A DNA stretch of 7,735 nucleotides from Kiritimatiellia bacterium (GCA_017521065.1 JAFXEA010000495.1:1-7735), one strand, 5' to 3'. Shown: positions 1 to 6,333, counted from the stretch's first letter. Notes: generated from the sequence alone by a model not told the origin. A program made the numbers and translations.

Positions 1-2
1 CT

Positions 3-668
3 GGTACAGTGGAGCAGCTTCTCGCAGCTTGCGTGAAGGTGGGTTTCTCTGATGTGATTGAAGTAGCCCTTGGCGCGGAGAAGACCACGTCGCATGAAAC
101 GGCGGAATTCCTTGAGCGCATGGAGCGCAATCCGAATACTTTCATGACCACTTCCTGCTGCCCGGCGTACGTGAATCTCGTCGGGAAGCATATACCTGAG
201 CTTGTGGAGTACGTCTCGCTCACCCCGAGCCCGATGGTCTATGCGCACGAGATGGTGCGTGCGGCAGATCCGTCGGTCAAGACCGTCTTCATCGGTCCGT
301 GCGTCGCCAAACGCAGCGAGGCGAGGCGCAAGGGAGTAGACTTCGTTCTGTCGTTCGAGGAGCTCGGCGCTCTTTTGGCCGGTCGCCAAGTCGACATTCT
401 CGCCTGCGATCCGCACCCGGTCAAGAGACCCGCCGTTGCCGCTGCGCGCAATTTCGCGAGAAGCTGCGGCGTCACGGAGGCTGTGCTGGCCGAGACCACG
501 GCCAAACTTCCCGGATTCACGCTTTCGGCCAAGCAAATCGACGGAATCGACCGCAAGACGGCCTCCATACTCAAGCTTCACGCGCTCGGCAAACTTCCAG
601 GAAACTTCATTGAGGTTATGGCATGCCAAGGCGGATGCGTGAACGGCCCGTGTTCACTGCGTAGGTGA
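3..668 (+). CDS. [FeFe]-hydrogenase H-cluster domain, 3' part only (group B-like)
   Basis: This is the C-terminal part of an iron-only hydrogenase catalytic domain, which interconverts protons and H2 with ferredoxin-type electron carriers in the cytoplasm. All three H-cluster signatures are visible, numbering from the GTG at 9: TSCCPAY at 48-54, GPCVAKRSEA at 96-105, and EVMACQGGC at 202-210. The four cysteines expected to bind the cluster (51, 98, 206, 210), the proton-relay Cys50 and Glu104 are all present. Tyr replaces the usual Trp after TSCCPA, and Gly replaces Met in the second motif; together with TPSPM and FIGPC this resembles group B enzymes rather than the classic group A ones. The frame is open to the left edge and homology begins before the GTG at 9, so that GTG is not the real start; the N-terminal ferredoxin domains lie outside the window. 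The protein ends soon after the third motif. Family is sure; subgroup is an inference. Confidence 0.93.
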   Translation, partial: GTVEQLLAACVKVGFSDVIEVALGAEKTTSHETAEFLERMERNPNTFMTTSCCPAYVNLVGKHIPELVEYVSLTPSPMVYAHEMVRAADPSVKTVFIGPCVAKRSEARRKGVDFVLSFEELGALLAGRQVDILACDPHPVKRPAVAAARNFARSCGVTEAVLAETTAKLPGFTLSAKQIDGIDRKTASILKLHALGKLPGNFIEVMACQGGCVNGPCSLRR

Positions 669-670
669 AA

Positions 671-941
671 TGGCATGTCGCAATCCTATCGTCACATCTT
701 TTGCAATTGCGAGTGGCCTCTTATTGAGTTGCCGTCATAGCCTATACAGGGAAAGCGGCGAACGCATCGCCATATCCGCACAGCAGCTAAAGCTGTTCAC
801 CAGCCCTGCAAAGAGATCGCGAAAGCAGCGGTGGCGGCCATGCTTCAACGGCTCAGAGACCCGACCATTCCGCCTCGCCAGATACTGCTTGAGGCGGAGT
901 TGATTGTCAGGGCATCCACCAAGCGCAAAAGTGGCAGTTGA
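671..941 (+). pseudogene. Decayed LacI/GalR-family regulator, C-terminal remnant
   Basis: No intact gene fits here, but two reading frames together spell the end of a LacI/GalR sugar-responsive repressor. In the frame of 671, residues RVASY, a TGA stop at 725-727, then VAVIAYTGKAAN resemble the family's RVPEDVAVIGYDG segment. From about 780 the similarity moves to the frame of 813: AVHQPCKEIAKAAVAAML (795-848) followed by PPRQILLEAELIVRAST, ending at a TGA at 939-941. The last stretch closely matches the family's usual C-terminal PPRRILLPAELIVRGST. The remnant starts right after the hydrogenase stop at 668 and contains no DNA-binding domain, so it covers perhaps a fifth of a normal 330-350 residue repressor. 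Its stop lies 5 bp from the convergent stop at 947. At least one frameshift and one nonsense codon make it non-functional as a repressor. The C-terminal identification is strong; the upstream part is weaker. Confidence 0.72.
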
Positions 942-946
942 ATGCG

Positions 947-1684
947 TCAGCAGCCGTTTCCCGTAAAGCGCAGGAGAGCCTCCAGCGTTGTTGCGGGGTG
1001 CGGGGGGCAGCCGGGGATGTACATCGTGGGTTCTACCGGATAACGGCCTTTGCTGTAGAGTCCACCAGAGATTGCGCAAGCTCCGGCGGCGATCAGGAAT
1101 TTCGGATCGGGTGCCGCCGCATACGTCTTGTCGAGCGCAAGCTGCATGTTCTCCGATATTGGCCCTGTGAGATAGATTGCATCCGCATGACGAGGCGAGG
1201 CGGCGAAACGGATGCCGAAACGTGCCATATCCCATGCTGGAGTTCCGAGCACGTTCGCATCAAGTTCGCAGGCGGTGCAACCGCCGGCCGAAACCTCGCG
1301 CAGATGGAGTGACCCTTTGAGCGCAAGCGCCTCTGGATTGGTCTGCACGGGCGGCACATATTCCCCTGCTCCAGCACGGACGACCAGATCCTCGCGACGG
1401 AAGACCCCAAGACGGTACTCCTTCGTGAAACGCACCTTCGGACACGCCTCCGCGCAGCGTCCGCAGAAAATGCAGCGCCCCATATCGAGACTCGCTTTCC
1501 CATCACTGAAGGTGAGCGCATCCGTGATCGGACACACCGCCTTCATCCTCGCCACATCCTCCGCCGTCGTATTAGCGGCGATCTCCGGCCTACCTTTGAA
1601 ATCGGGCGGTAGGTTCGGCGCGGCTGGCGGGAACGCCCCCGTCCTGCAACCTTCCTTGAATCTTGCCACAAGTGCCTTGAACAT
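947..1684 (-). CDS. Ferredoxin-fused hydrogenase/NuoB-like small subunit (group 4 / Ehr type)
   Basis: This 245-residue protein looks like the electron-transfer small subunit of a group 4 [NiFe]-hydrogenase-like or complex I-like enzyme, sited at the cytoplasmic face of a membrane complex. Residues 45-85 form a ferredoxin-type domain with Cys51-Pro and CIFCGRCAEACP (Cys71, 74, 77, 81). Residues 130-235 are the NuoB/HycG-like fold with four likely ligands of the proximal [4Fe-4S] cluster: GGCTAC (Cys136, Cys139), GAC (Cys203) and PGCPPHP (Cys226). The CxxC spacing is hydrogenase-like, unlike the tandem CC of true NuoB. I chose ATG 1684 because MFKALVARFKEG is a typical beginning for this fusion and a strong AAGGAAGG lies 6 nt upstream; the frame stays open further upstream, but only within the preceding gene. 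It follows the large subunit gene with a 17-nt gap and is surely co-transcribed. All cluster ligands are intact, in contrast to its partner. Confidence 0.9.
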   Translation of the reverse strand: MFKALVARFKEGCRTGAFPPAAPNLPPDFKGRPEIAANTTAEDVARMKAVCPITDALTFSDGKASLDMGRCIFCGRCAEACPKVRFTKEYRLGVFRREDLVVRAGAGEYVPPVQTNPEALALKGSLHLREVSAGGCTACELDANVLGTPAWDMARFGIRFAASPRHADAIYLTGPISENMQLALDKTYAAAPDPKFLIAAGACAISGGLYSKGRYPVEPTMYIPGCPPHPATTLEALLRFTGNGC

Positions 1685-1690
1685 ATCACA

Positions 1691-1698
1691 CCTTCCTT
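1691..1698 (-). promoter_or_regulatory. Ribosome binding site that fixes the small-subunit start
   Basis: Reading leftwards, AAGGAAGG is followed by TGTGAT and ATG. This 6-nt spacing decides for the start at 1684 over in-frame alternatives inside the upstream gene. Confidence 0.75.
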
Positions 1699-1701
1699 GT
1701 C

Positions 1702-2838
1702 TTATCTGTCGGTTCCGCAGTACGAGAGGTTGAACGACTTGTTGCAGATCGGAAAATTCGATATCTGCTCGCCGCGAAGCGCCCATGCAAGACCCGGCCA
1801 GTTGTGCGCCGACGGATCGACGATCCTGTAGCGGAGCATCTTCCTTTCCGGCGAGAACGCGGCGGCATGCGTGAGCGGTCCGCGCCATGCTGGAGTGGTC
1901 GCGACCACGACGGGAAAGCCTCCTTTTACATCATAGGCTTTCACCGTTTTGCTTCCGGAAGGCGTTTCGCCGTCAAGAATCCGCGAGATATTACCGTGCG
2001 CTTCGTTGATCTCGACACGCCTTACGAGTGCGCGGGCCATCACATCGCCGTTGAACTCTTCGGATGCACGGCGGGCAACTCCGACAAGACCGATCTTACG
2101 CGCAACATCTTTAGACACCTTCCCCGTACCGTCGAAACGGTCGCACACGGAATGTTCGTGGAACATGAGCTTGAGCGCACGGTCAAGCTCCGGCTTCACG
2201 CGGGCGATCCATTTCCTCAGCTCCGCAATCTTCTCCGTCTCAAGCGTCACGCGTACGCCGCCCGGAACAATGGCGTTGCGTCCGAACCGGTTGCCGCAGA
2301 TGAGAGCTGTCATGTTGAGATATTCGCCACGGATGCGTCCGCAGAACGATGCGGTCTGAAGGAACGCGACATCACCGGCGAGCGCACCGAGATCACCCGT
2401 ATGGTTGGCGATGCGTTCAAGTTCCAAAAGCAGTGAGCGGATGCGCAGAGCGTCACCGTCAGGGACGGGGAAGCGGTCCGGAAACGCACTCTCCATCAGC
2501 TCGGCGAACGCAATCGCAGCGGCGGCGGACGTATCGCCGGCACAGGTTTCGGCAAGCGCGATCTGACGCGGCAGATTCCCATCTGCGGCGACAATCGCTT
2601 CTTCGACTCCGCGATGCTGATATCCGAGGAATATCTGGAGATTGAACACATCCTCTCCCATGCACTGGAAACGGAAGTGCCCAGGCTCGATGACGCCCGC
2701 GTGGACGGGCCCGACGGCGACTTCATGCGCGGCGGCGCCTTTGAGTGGAGTCACCTCTTCTGGATTTACGTAGCCGCCAAGCGAATCAAGCTTCGCGTAG
2801 GCTTCATCAACCGATGAAAAAGAAAACAGTTCAGTCAT
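1702..2838 (-). CDS. Hydrogenase large-subunit/NuoD-like protein lacking most NiFe ligands (Ehr-like)
   Basis: This 378-residue protein belongs to the group 4 [NiFe]-hydrogenase large subunit / NuoD (49 kDa) family. Recognisable family stretches are GPVHAGVIEPGHFRF (43-57), GYQHRGVE (72-79), ERIANHTGDLGAL (141-153) and the C-terminal NKSFNLSYCGTDR (366-378). True NiFe enzymes bind the metals through CxxC near the N-terminus and DPCxxC near the C-terminus. Here the first motif reads AETCAGDTS (Cys99 kept, second Cys replaced) and the second reads NLSYCGTD with no DPC. The Ni-Fe site is therefore most likely not assembled, as described for energy-converting-hydrogenase-related (Ehr) complexes. 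The separate NuoC-like N-terminal domain of HycE is absent. The start at 2838 has a TCCTT complement (AAGGA) 11 nt upstream. No hyp maturation gene or membrane subunit is adjacent. The reaction it catalyses, if any, cannot be read from the sequence. The family is confident, the Ehr label is likely. Confidence 0.88.
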   Translation of the reverse strand: MTELFSFSSVDEAYAKLDSLGGYVNPEEVTPLKGAAAHEVAVGPVHAGVIEPGHFRFQCMGEDVFNLQIFLGYQHRGVEEAIVAADGNLPRQIALAETCAGDTSAAAAIAFAELMESAFPDRFPVPDGDALRIRSLLLELERIANHTGDLGALAGDVAFLQTASFCGRIRGEYLNMTALICGNRFGRNAIVPGGVRVTLETEKIAELRKWIARVKPELDRALKLMFHEHSVCDRFDGTGKVSKDVARKIGLVGVARRASEEFNGDVMARALVRRVEINEAHGNISRILDGETPSGSKTVKAYDVKGGFPVVVATTPAWRGPLTHAAAFSPERKMLRYRIVDPSAHNWPGLAWALRGEQISNFPICNKSFNLSYCGTDR

Positions 2839-2973
2839 TTAATGCAAATTCCTTGTTATGAGAAGCTTTCACCGCTTCTTCTCTGACTGTACTTGGATGG
2901 TTATATTTGTCTGTGCTCATAGCAATGTGCTGACACAAAGGTTTTACCCTTTTCATCAGTCAAAAACATACAT

Positions 2974-2982
2974 ATTATACCA
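2974..2982 (-). promoter_or_regulatory. Extended -10 box, candidate promoter of the Ehr-like pair
   Basis: On the minus strand the sequence reads TGGTATAAT, a consensus extended -10. There is no convincing -35 at the normal distance, which extended -10 promoters tolerate. It would give a 5' leader of about 130 nt before the start at 2838. A small inverted repeat TATCTG/CAGATA (2983-2988 and 2997-3002) lies directly upstream and overlaps where a -35 would be. No experimental support. Confidence 0.5.
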
Positions 2983-3047
2983 TATCTGCGCCCATCCAGA
3001 TAAAGCAACAAATACAAAATGGCGGAAGGGTCGTCGGGCGGCTTCAT

Positions 3048-3075
3048 TTGCATAAGAACACGCTTTTGGTATAAT
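3048..3075 (+). promoter_or_regulatory. Promoter of the mannose-1-P guanylyltransferase gene; probable leaderless start
   Basis: TTGCAT at 3048-3053 and TATAAT at 3070-3075 are separated by 16 nt, with a TGG before the -10 making it also an extended -10. Only nine bases separate the -10 from the ATG at 3085, so transcription should begin within about four bases of the start codon. There is no Shine-Dalgarno sequence in front of that ATG, which agrees with a leaderless mRNA. Confidence 0.7.
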
Positions 3076-3084
3076 TGGACGCAA

Positions 3085-4083
3085 ATGAAGGACAATTTTT
3101 ACGCAGCGATACTTTCCGGCGGAAGCGGTGAGCGGTTTTGGCCGCTCTCCACTCCCGATCATCCCAAGCAGTTCCTTTCCGTGTTCGGCGGCAAGTCTCT
3201 GCTTAGGCAGAGCGTGGAGCGTCTGAAAGGATTGCTTCCGGTCGAGAACATCCTTGTCGTGACTGGCAAGGCGCTCGCAAAGGCGACGTATAAGGAGCTT
3301 CCGGAGATCCCGCGCAAAAACATCATTCTTGAACCGTGCAGACGCGACACGGCAGCGGCGGTGGCGACGGCCTGCACCGAGGTCGAAAAGCGCGGCGGCG
3401 AAAACGCCGTCGCCGCGATTCTCACCGCCGACCACCTGATGAAAAAGGAGAAGTCGTTCCGCAGGATACTTGCACTTGCGGTTGATGCGGCGGCAAAATC
3501 CGATGACATCGTGACGATGGGCGTGAAGCCCACGTATCCCGCTACAGGGTTCGGCTACATAAAGGTCGGAAAGCCCTGCGGGAAGGTGTTCCGTGCAGAG
3601 AGGTTCGTAGAGAAGCCAGACGAGCCGACCGCCAAGAAGTATCTCAAAAGCGGCAAGTACGTCTGGAACGCCGGCATGTTCGTATGGAAGGTGTCCACGA
3701 TGAAGGCGGCGCTTGCAAAGTTCGCCCCGCAGCTTGTCGGGATAACCCCTGCGGACTATGAGAGTCTTCCGAAGATTTCGTTCGACTACGCTGTCATGGA
3801 GAAGGCCGACAACGTGTTGGTCACCTCCGGCGACTTCGGTTGGGACGATGTCGGCACATGGGCCGCCGCCGACAGGCATCTGAAGACCGATGGACGCAAG
3901 AACGCGATCCGCGGCGGCGTGACGCTTCTCGACTGCGGGAACACTGTGGCGGTCGCAGAAGGCGCCAGGATCGCCGCCCTTGGTGTTAAGGACATTGTGA
4001 TTGTTACAACGAAGGATTCCGTGCTGGTCGCATCAAAGGACAGGGTTCAGGACCTGAAAAAGCTCCTTGCGACGATCGGGTAG
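3085..4083 (+). CDS. manC: Mannose-1-phosphate guanylyltransferase
   Basis: This cytoplasmic enzyme joins mannose 1-phosphate and GTP to give GDP-mannose, the activated sugar for exopolysaccharide, O-antigen, and GDP-fucose or GDP-rhamnose synthesis. The nucleotidyltransferase fold is well marked: GGSGERFWPLS (12-22) for GTP binding, ADH around 115-117, TGFGYI (154-159), FVEKPD (174-179), WNAGMFVW (194-201), SFDYAVMEK (232-240) and FGWDDVGTW (251-259). At 332 residues it is the short, monofunctional type without the C-terminal phosphomannose isomerase domain found in bifunctional ManC/AlgA. I place the start at 3085 because MKDNFYAAILSGGSGER is the normal family beginning; an ATG at 3019 would add 22 residues with no family resemblance and would place the promoter inside the gene. 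It stands alone between an intergenic region and a convergent regulator, with its own promoter. Very sure of the family; ManC fits better than the eukaryote-like GMPP group. Confidence 0.95.
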   Translation: MKDNFYAAILSGGSGERFWPLSTPDHPKQFLSVFGGKSLLRQSVERLKGLLPVENILVVTGKALAKATYKELPEIPRKNIILEPCRRDTAAAVATACTEVEKRGGENAVAAILTADHLMKKEKSFRRILALAVDAAAKSDDIVTMGVKPTYPATGFGYIKVGKPCGKVFRAERFVEKPDEPTAKKYLKSGKYVWNAGMFVWKVSTMKAALAKFAPQLVGITPADYESLPKISFDYAVMEKADNVLVTSGDFGWDDVGTWAAADRHLKTDGRKNAIRGGVTLLDCGNTVAVAEGARIAALGVKDIVIVTTKDSVLVASKDRVQDLKKLLATIG

Positions 4084-4119
4084 CGCAAGCCTTTTCGTGT
4101 CGGTGATGGACTGCGGCAT

Positions 4120-5295
4120 TTAGGGCTGATGGCTGTTTCCGTCACACCGTCTGCGCCATTCCCGCATTGAAATCCCTGTCTCCCGGCGGAACACCGTCTT
4201 GAAGAATGCGGTTGAGTCGTAGCCGCAGAAGGATGGAATGTCGTCAATCGCCATGGATCCGTTCTTCAACAGGTTCTTGGCGGTATCTATCCGGGCTGTC
4301 TGGATCGCCTGAAGTATTGAAATACCCGTGTGCTGCCTGAATAGCTTCTCGGCCATACGTCTGCTGCATCCCATGCAGTCTGTCACATCCTTGGATGATA
4401 TGCGTGAGCATGAGTTGTTCGCGATGAACTCCACTGCATTTACGAGGCGTTTGTCTGTGTATGGTCTGCTGGTGGATGCTCGCTTGACTACTCCTATTAT
4501 GCCGTATGTCAGGGTCTTGACCGGAGACCTTGGGTTTTCTATCCGCCTCTTGAGGAGTTCAACGGCGTTTTCGCCCGCCTTGGAGAAGTTCACCATGACG
4601 CTGGTCAGATTCGGAGTCACGTTCTGGCAGATGTGCGTGATGTTGTCTACGCTGATAACCGCGATTTCGTGAGGTATGCGGATGTGCGCCATGCGCAGGG
4701 CGTGAAATACGGATGTGGCGAGGTGGTCTGTCGCCAGAAAGAGTCCGCACGGCTTCGGGAGCCGCTTCAGCCAGTCCACAAGAGCCGAAACTCCTTCAAT
4801 GGTCTCGATGGAGGGCCCCGCGTATTCGTGGAAACAGCCCAGGTTCTTTACTCCCTCCCGGAAGCGCGTGCCTCTGTCGCGGCTCCAGTACGCATTCGAA
4901 GAGTGTCCGATGAATGCGTACGATGCGTGGCTTCGGATGGATTGCAGTTCGTTGATCGCTGCCGTTACCGACAGGCTTGTGTCTTGGCAGGAACAGTCGA
5001 ATATCTGCCTGTCGCGATAGTTGTCGCGCCCCATAAGAATGATGGGCGTCCGGCATTTGGGGATGGCGGGAATCGGCTCCGTGCTGTGTATGGGGTCTAT
5101 GATTATCCCGGCGGGGTTCCATGTTCCGATCTGTCTGATGATGTTTTCTTTCGTGGGGGCATCCGATACCGGAAGGATCTGCCAGCCGTATTTTGTGGCG
5201 GCAGAGTAGATGCCGCTGATTTTCTCTCTCAGCGCCTGATACGTCGGATCGCAGAATACGATCACAATCCCGTTTTGCACAATTGTCGGTTTCAT
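4120..5295 (-). CDS. XylR-like transcription regulator (LacI-type sensor + AraC-type DNA-binding domain)
   Basis: This 391-residue protein has the layout and almost the length of E. coli XylR: a periplasmic-binding-protein-like sugar sensor followed by an AraC DNA-binding domain. The sensor spans about 8-275, with PAGIIIDP (61-68), AFIGHSSN (127-134), GLFLATDHLATSVFHAL (184-200), IAVISVDN (211-218), and the closing GVVKRAST (268-275). Two helix-turn-helix units follow at about 282-385; the second contains IPSFCGYDSTAFFKTVFRRE, the typical AraC recognition segment, and the GIS-MREWRR ending. Family knowledge says such proteins activate sugar-use genes when the ligand binds. It is divergent from the deacetylase operon, which is its obvious target, with operator-like repeats between. 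I prefer the start at 5295 to the ATG at 5316: neither has a Shine-Dalgarno, but 5295 sits nine bases after a good -10, as in the guanylyltransferase gene. The ligand is unknown; it need not be xylose. Confidence 0.9.
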   Translation of the reverse strand: MKPTIVQNGIVIVFCDPTYQALREKISGIYSAATKYGWQILPVSDAPTKENIIRQIGTWNPAGIIIDPIHSTEPIPAIPKCRTPIILMGRDNYRDRQIFDCSCQDTSLSVTAAINELQSIRSHASYAFIGHSSNAYWSRDRGTRFREGVKNLGCFHEYAGPSIETIEGVSALVDWLKRLPKPCGLFLATDHLATSVFHALRMAHIRIPHEIAVISVDNITHICQNVTPNLTSVMVNFSKAGENAVELLKRRIENPRSPVKTLTYGIIGVVKRASTSRPYTDKRLVNAVEFIANNSCSRISSKDVTDCMGCSRRMAEKLFRQHTGISILQAIQTARIDTAKNLLKNGSMAIDDIPSFCGYDSTAFFKTVFRRETGISMREWRRRCDGNSHQP

Positions 5296-5304
5296 CGGGA
5301 ATGA

Positions 5305-5333
5305 AAGATACCACATTTCAGCGGCTTGCGCAA
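5305..5333 (-). promoter_or_regulatory. Promoter of the XylR-like regulator; probable leaderless start
   Basis: On the minus strand TTGCGC (5328-5333) and TATCTT (5305-5310) are 17 nt apart, with TGG before the -10. Nine bases separate the -10 from the ATG at 5295, the same distance as in the guanylyltransferase gene. The -35 box is buried in one arm of the inverted repeat, so the regulator would block its own promoter when bound there. Confidence 0.6.
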
Positions 5334-5363
5334 TCGAAAATGTTTTCATTGCGTGATTGCGCA
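5327..5363. promoter_or_regulatory. Operator-like inverted and direct repeats between regulator and deacetylase operon
   Basis: A perfect 9-base inverted repeat, TGCGCAATC at 5327-5335 and GATTGCGCA at 5355-5363, encloses the near-palindrome GAAAATGTTTTC at 5336-5347. ATTGCG also occurs twice in tandem on the plus strand (5348-5353 and 5356-5361, 8-base period) and once on the minus strand (5329-5334). AraC-family activators commonly bind direct repeats close to the -35 box, and the rightmost copy falls at the expected -35 position of the deacetylase promoter. The XylR-like protein encoded alongside is the natural candidate to bind here. Confidence 0.6.
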
Positions 5364-5381
5364 TAAACTGAATCGCTATTT

Positions 5382-5390
5382 TGATACAAT
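5382..5390 (+). promoter_or_regulatory. Extended -10 box of the deacetylase operon
   Basis: TGATACAAT matches an extended -10 element. No -35 consensus occurs 15-19 nt upstream, where the sequence reads around CATAAACT; this is typical of promoters that need an activator. The 5' leader to the ATG at 5497 would be about 100 nt. Confidence 0.5.
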
Positions 5391-5481
5391 ATCGCGAAGT
5401 TGGCAAAGGTGTTGCCGCTGGCCAACGCGCATGTTTCTTGAGTGGGGTTATGCGTATTTGCGGCGGAGCCGAAAGGTGAAG

Positions 5482-5486
5482 AAGGA
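5482..5486 (+). promoter_or_regulatory. Ribosome binding site that fixes the deacetylase start
   Basis: AAGGA lies 10 nt before the ATG at 5497. The frame is open back to 5326, but the 57 residues it would add are arginine- and cysteine-rich, show no family likeness and run through the operator region, so they are unlikely to be translated. Confidence 0.7.
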
Positions 5487-5496
5487 ACGGTCTGAT

Positions 5497-6333
5497 ATGG
5501 ACAGAAAAGATTTGAGGATAATGGTGATCGGCGCACATCCGGACGATCCGGAGGTGAATATGGCTGGTACCATCGCGAAATTCGCGGAGTCTGGAGCCCG
5601 AGTGCGGATGGTTTCCGTTTCCTGCGGAGACAAGGGGCATCGCGTTCTGCCGCCGAAGGAGCTGGCGGAGCGTCGTTACGGCGAGACCCAGGCGTCCGCA
5701 AGAACCCTTGGCGCGGAAAGGTACGTCGTCCTTGACGGACATGACTGCGAACTCGAGGCGACGATGGAGATGAAGCTGAAGGTCACGAAGATCATACGCG
5801 AGTTCGCGCCGCATATCATATTTACCCACAGAACCTGCGACTACCATGCCGATCACCGGGCTGTAGGGCAGATTCTGATGGACATCACGTATTTTCTCGG
5901 AGTGCCGTACTGGTGCCCGGAGGCGCCTGTGCCGGACGTGATGCCCGCCGTGTTCTTCATGCGCGACAAATTCACTGTTCCGCGTGAGATCCGCCCTGAT
6001 GTCGTGGTGGACGTCACTGATGTGCAGGATCAGGCCGCGGACGCCCTCTGCTGCCATGCATCGCAGTTCTTCGAGTGGCTGCCGCCCGAGCTTCCCGGCG
6101 CAGCGGAGGAGAATCCGGGTGTCGACGGTTCGGTCGAGGATAAGCGTGCGTTCGTGAAGAAATACTGGTTTGTCCGCAAGGAAATGGACGCCAGGCGCTT
6201 CGGGCTGTCGGTTCGGTATCCAGAGGTCTTTGAGCTGTCGGAATACGGAAAACAGCTATCTTCGAATGAGATCAAGGCCATGTTCCCTGAATGCGCAATC
6301 GTGCGTGAGCGTGAATCCTCAGGAATGCGGTGA
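5497..6333 (+). CDS. PIG-L/LmbE-family deacetylase
   Basis: This 278-residue protein is a zinc-dependent hydrolase of the PIG-L (LmbE, MshB/BshB) family, which removes acetyl groups from N-acetylglucosamine-type sugars and related conjugates. The signature AHPDDPE is at residues 13-19 (His14 and Asp17 as metal ligands, Asp16 as catalytic base in the family) and HRTCDYHADHRAV at 111-123 supplies the third histidine ligand region. RYPEVFEL near 240-247 resembles the usual substrate-loop ending. There is no signal peptide, so it should act in the cytoplasm. It is the first gene of a rightward operon, 18 nt before the next gene, and is divergent from a sugar-sensing regulator, pointing to catabolism or modification of an acetylated sugar rather than to mycothiol or bacillithiol synthesis. 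The exact substrate cannot be read from the sequence. Confidence 0.9.
   Translation: MDRKDLRIMVIGAHPDDPEVNMAGTIAKFAESGARVRMVSVSCGDKGHRVLPPKELAERRYGETQASARTLGAERYVVLDGHDCELEATMEMKLKVTKIIREFAPHIIFTHRTCDYHADHRAVGQILMDITYFLGVPYWCPEAPVPDVMPAVFFMRDKFTVPREIRPDVVVDVTDVQDQAADALCCHASQFFEWLPPELPGAAEENPGVDGSVEDKRAFVKKYWFVRKEMDARRFGLSVRYPEVFELSEYGKQLSSNEIKAMFPECAIVRERESSGMR

Larger units (their letters stand above)
2839..3084. other. AT-rich divergent intergenic region
   Basis: This stretch separates the leftward Ehr-like pair from the rightward guanylyltransferase gene. It is visibly more AT-rich than the flanking genes and holds the two oppositely facing promoters listed separately. Short open frames exist on both strands, but none has family-like sequence; the rightward one, reading from 2858 to 3055, is cysteine/histidine-rich without a recognisable fold. 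I see no further gene. Confidence 0.6.

Noticed and set aside
670..903. Rightward 77-residue open frame starting directly after the hydrogenase stop
   Set aside because: It has no family-like sequence and lies in a different frame from the LacI-like remnants in the same DNA; the stretch is better explained as a pseudogene.
1804..2436. Rightward open frame of 210 residues opposite the large-subunit gene
   Set aside because: The minus strand carries an unmistakable hydrogenase/NuoD-like protein; this is a codon-bias shadow.
2901..2969. Possible 22-codon leader peptide (minus strand, starting MFLTDEKGK) just after the TGGTATAAT box
   Set aside because: It has no ribosome binding site, no attenuator-like hairpins follow, and such short frames arise by chance.
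2956..3879. Leftward open frame of 307 residues opposite the guanylyltransferase gene
   Set aside because: It mirrors the plus-strand gene, shows no family motifs and would run through both promoters.
4084..4119. Shared terminator between the convergent guanylyltransferase and regulator genes
   Set aside because: The 36 bases contain no stable hairpin followed by a T-run on either strand.
5296..6057. Upstream extension of the regulator frame to 6057
   Set aside because: The added residues are low-quality, opposite the deacetylase gene, and run across the regulator's promoter and operator.
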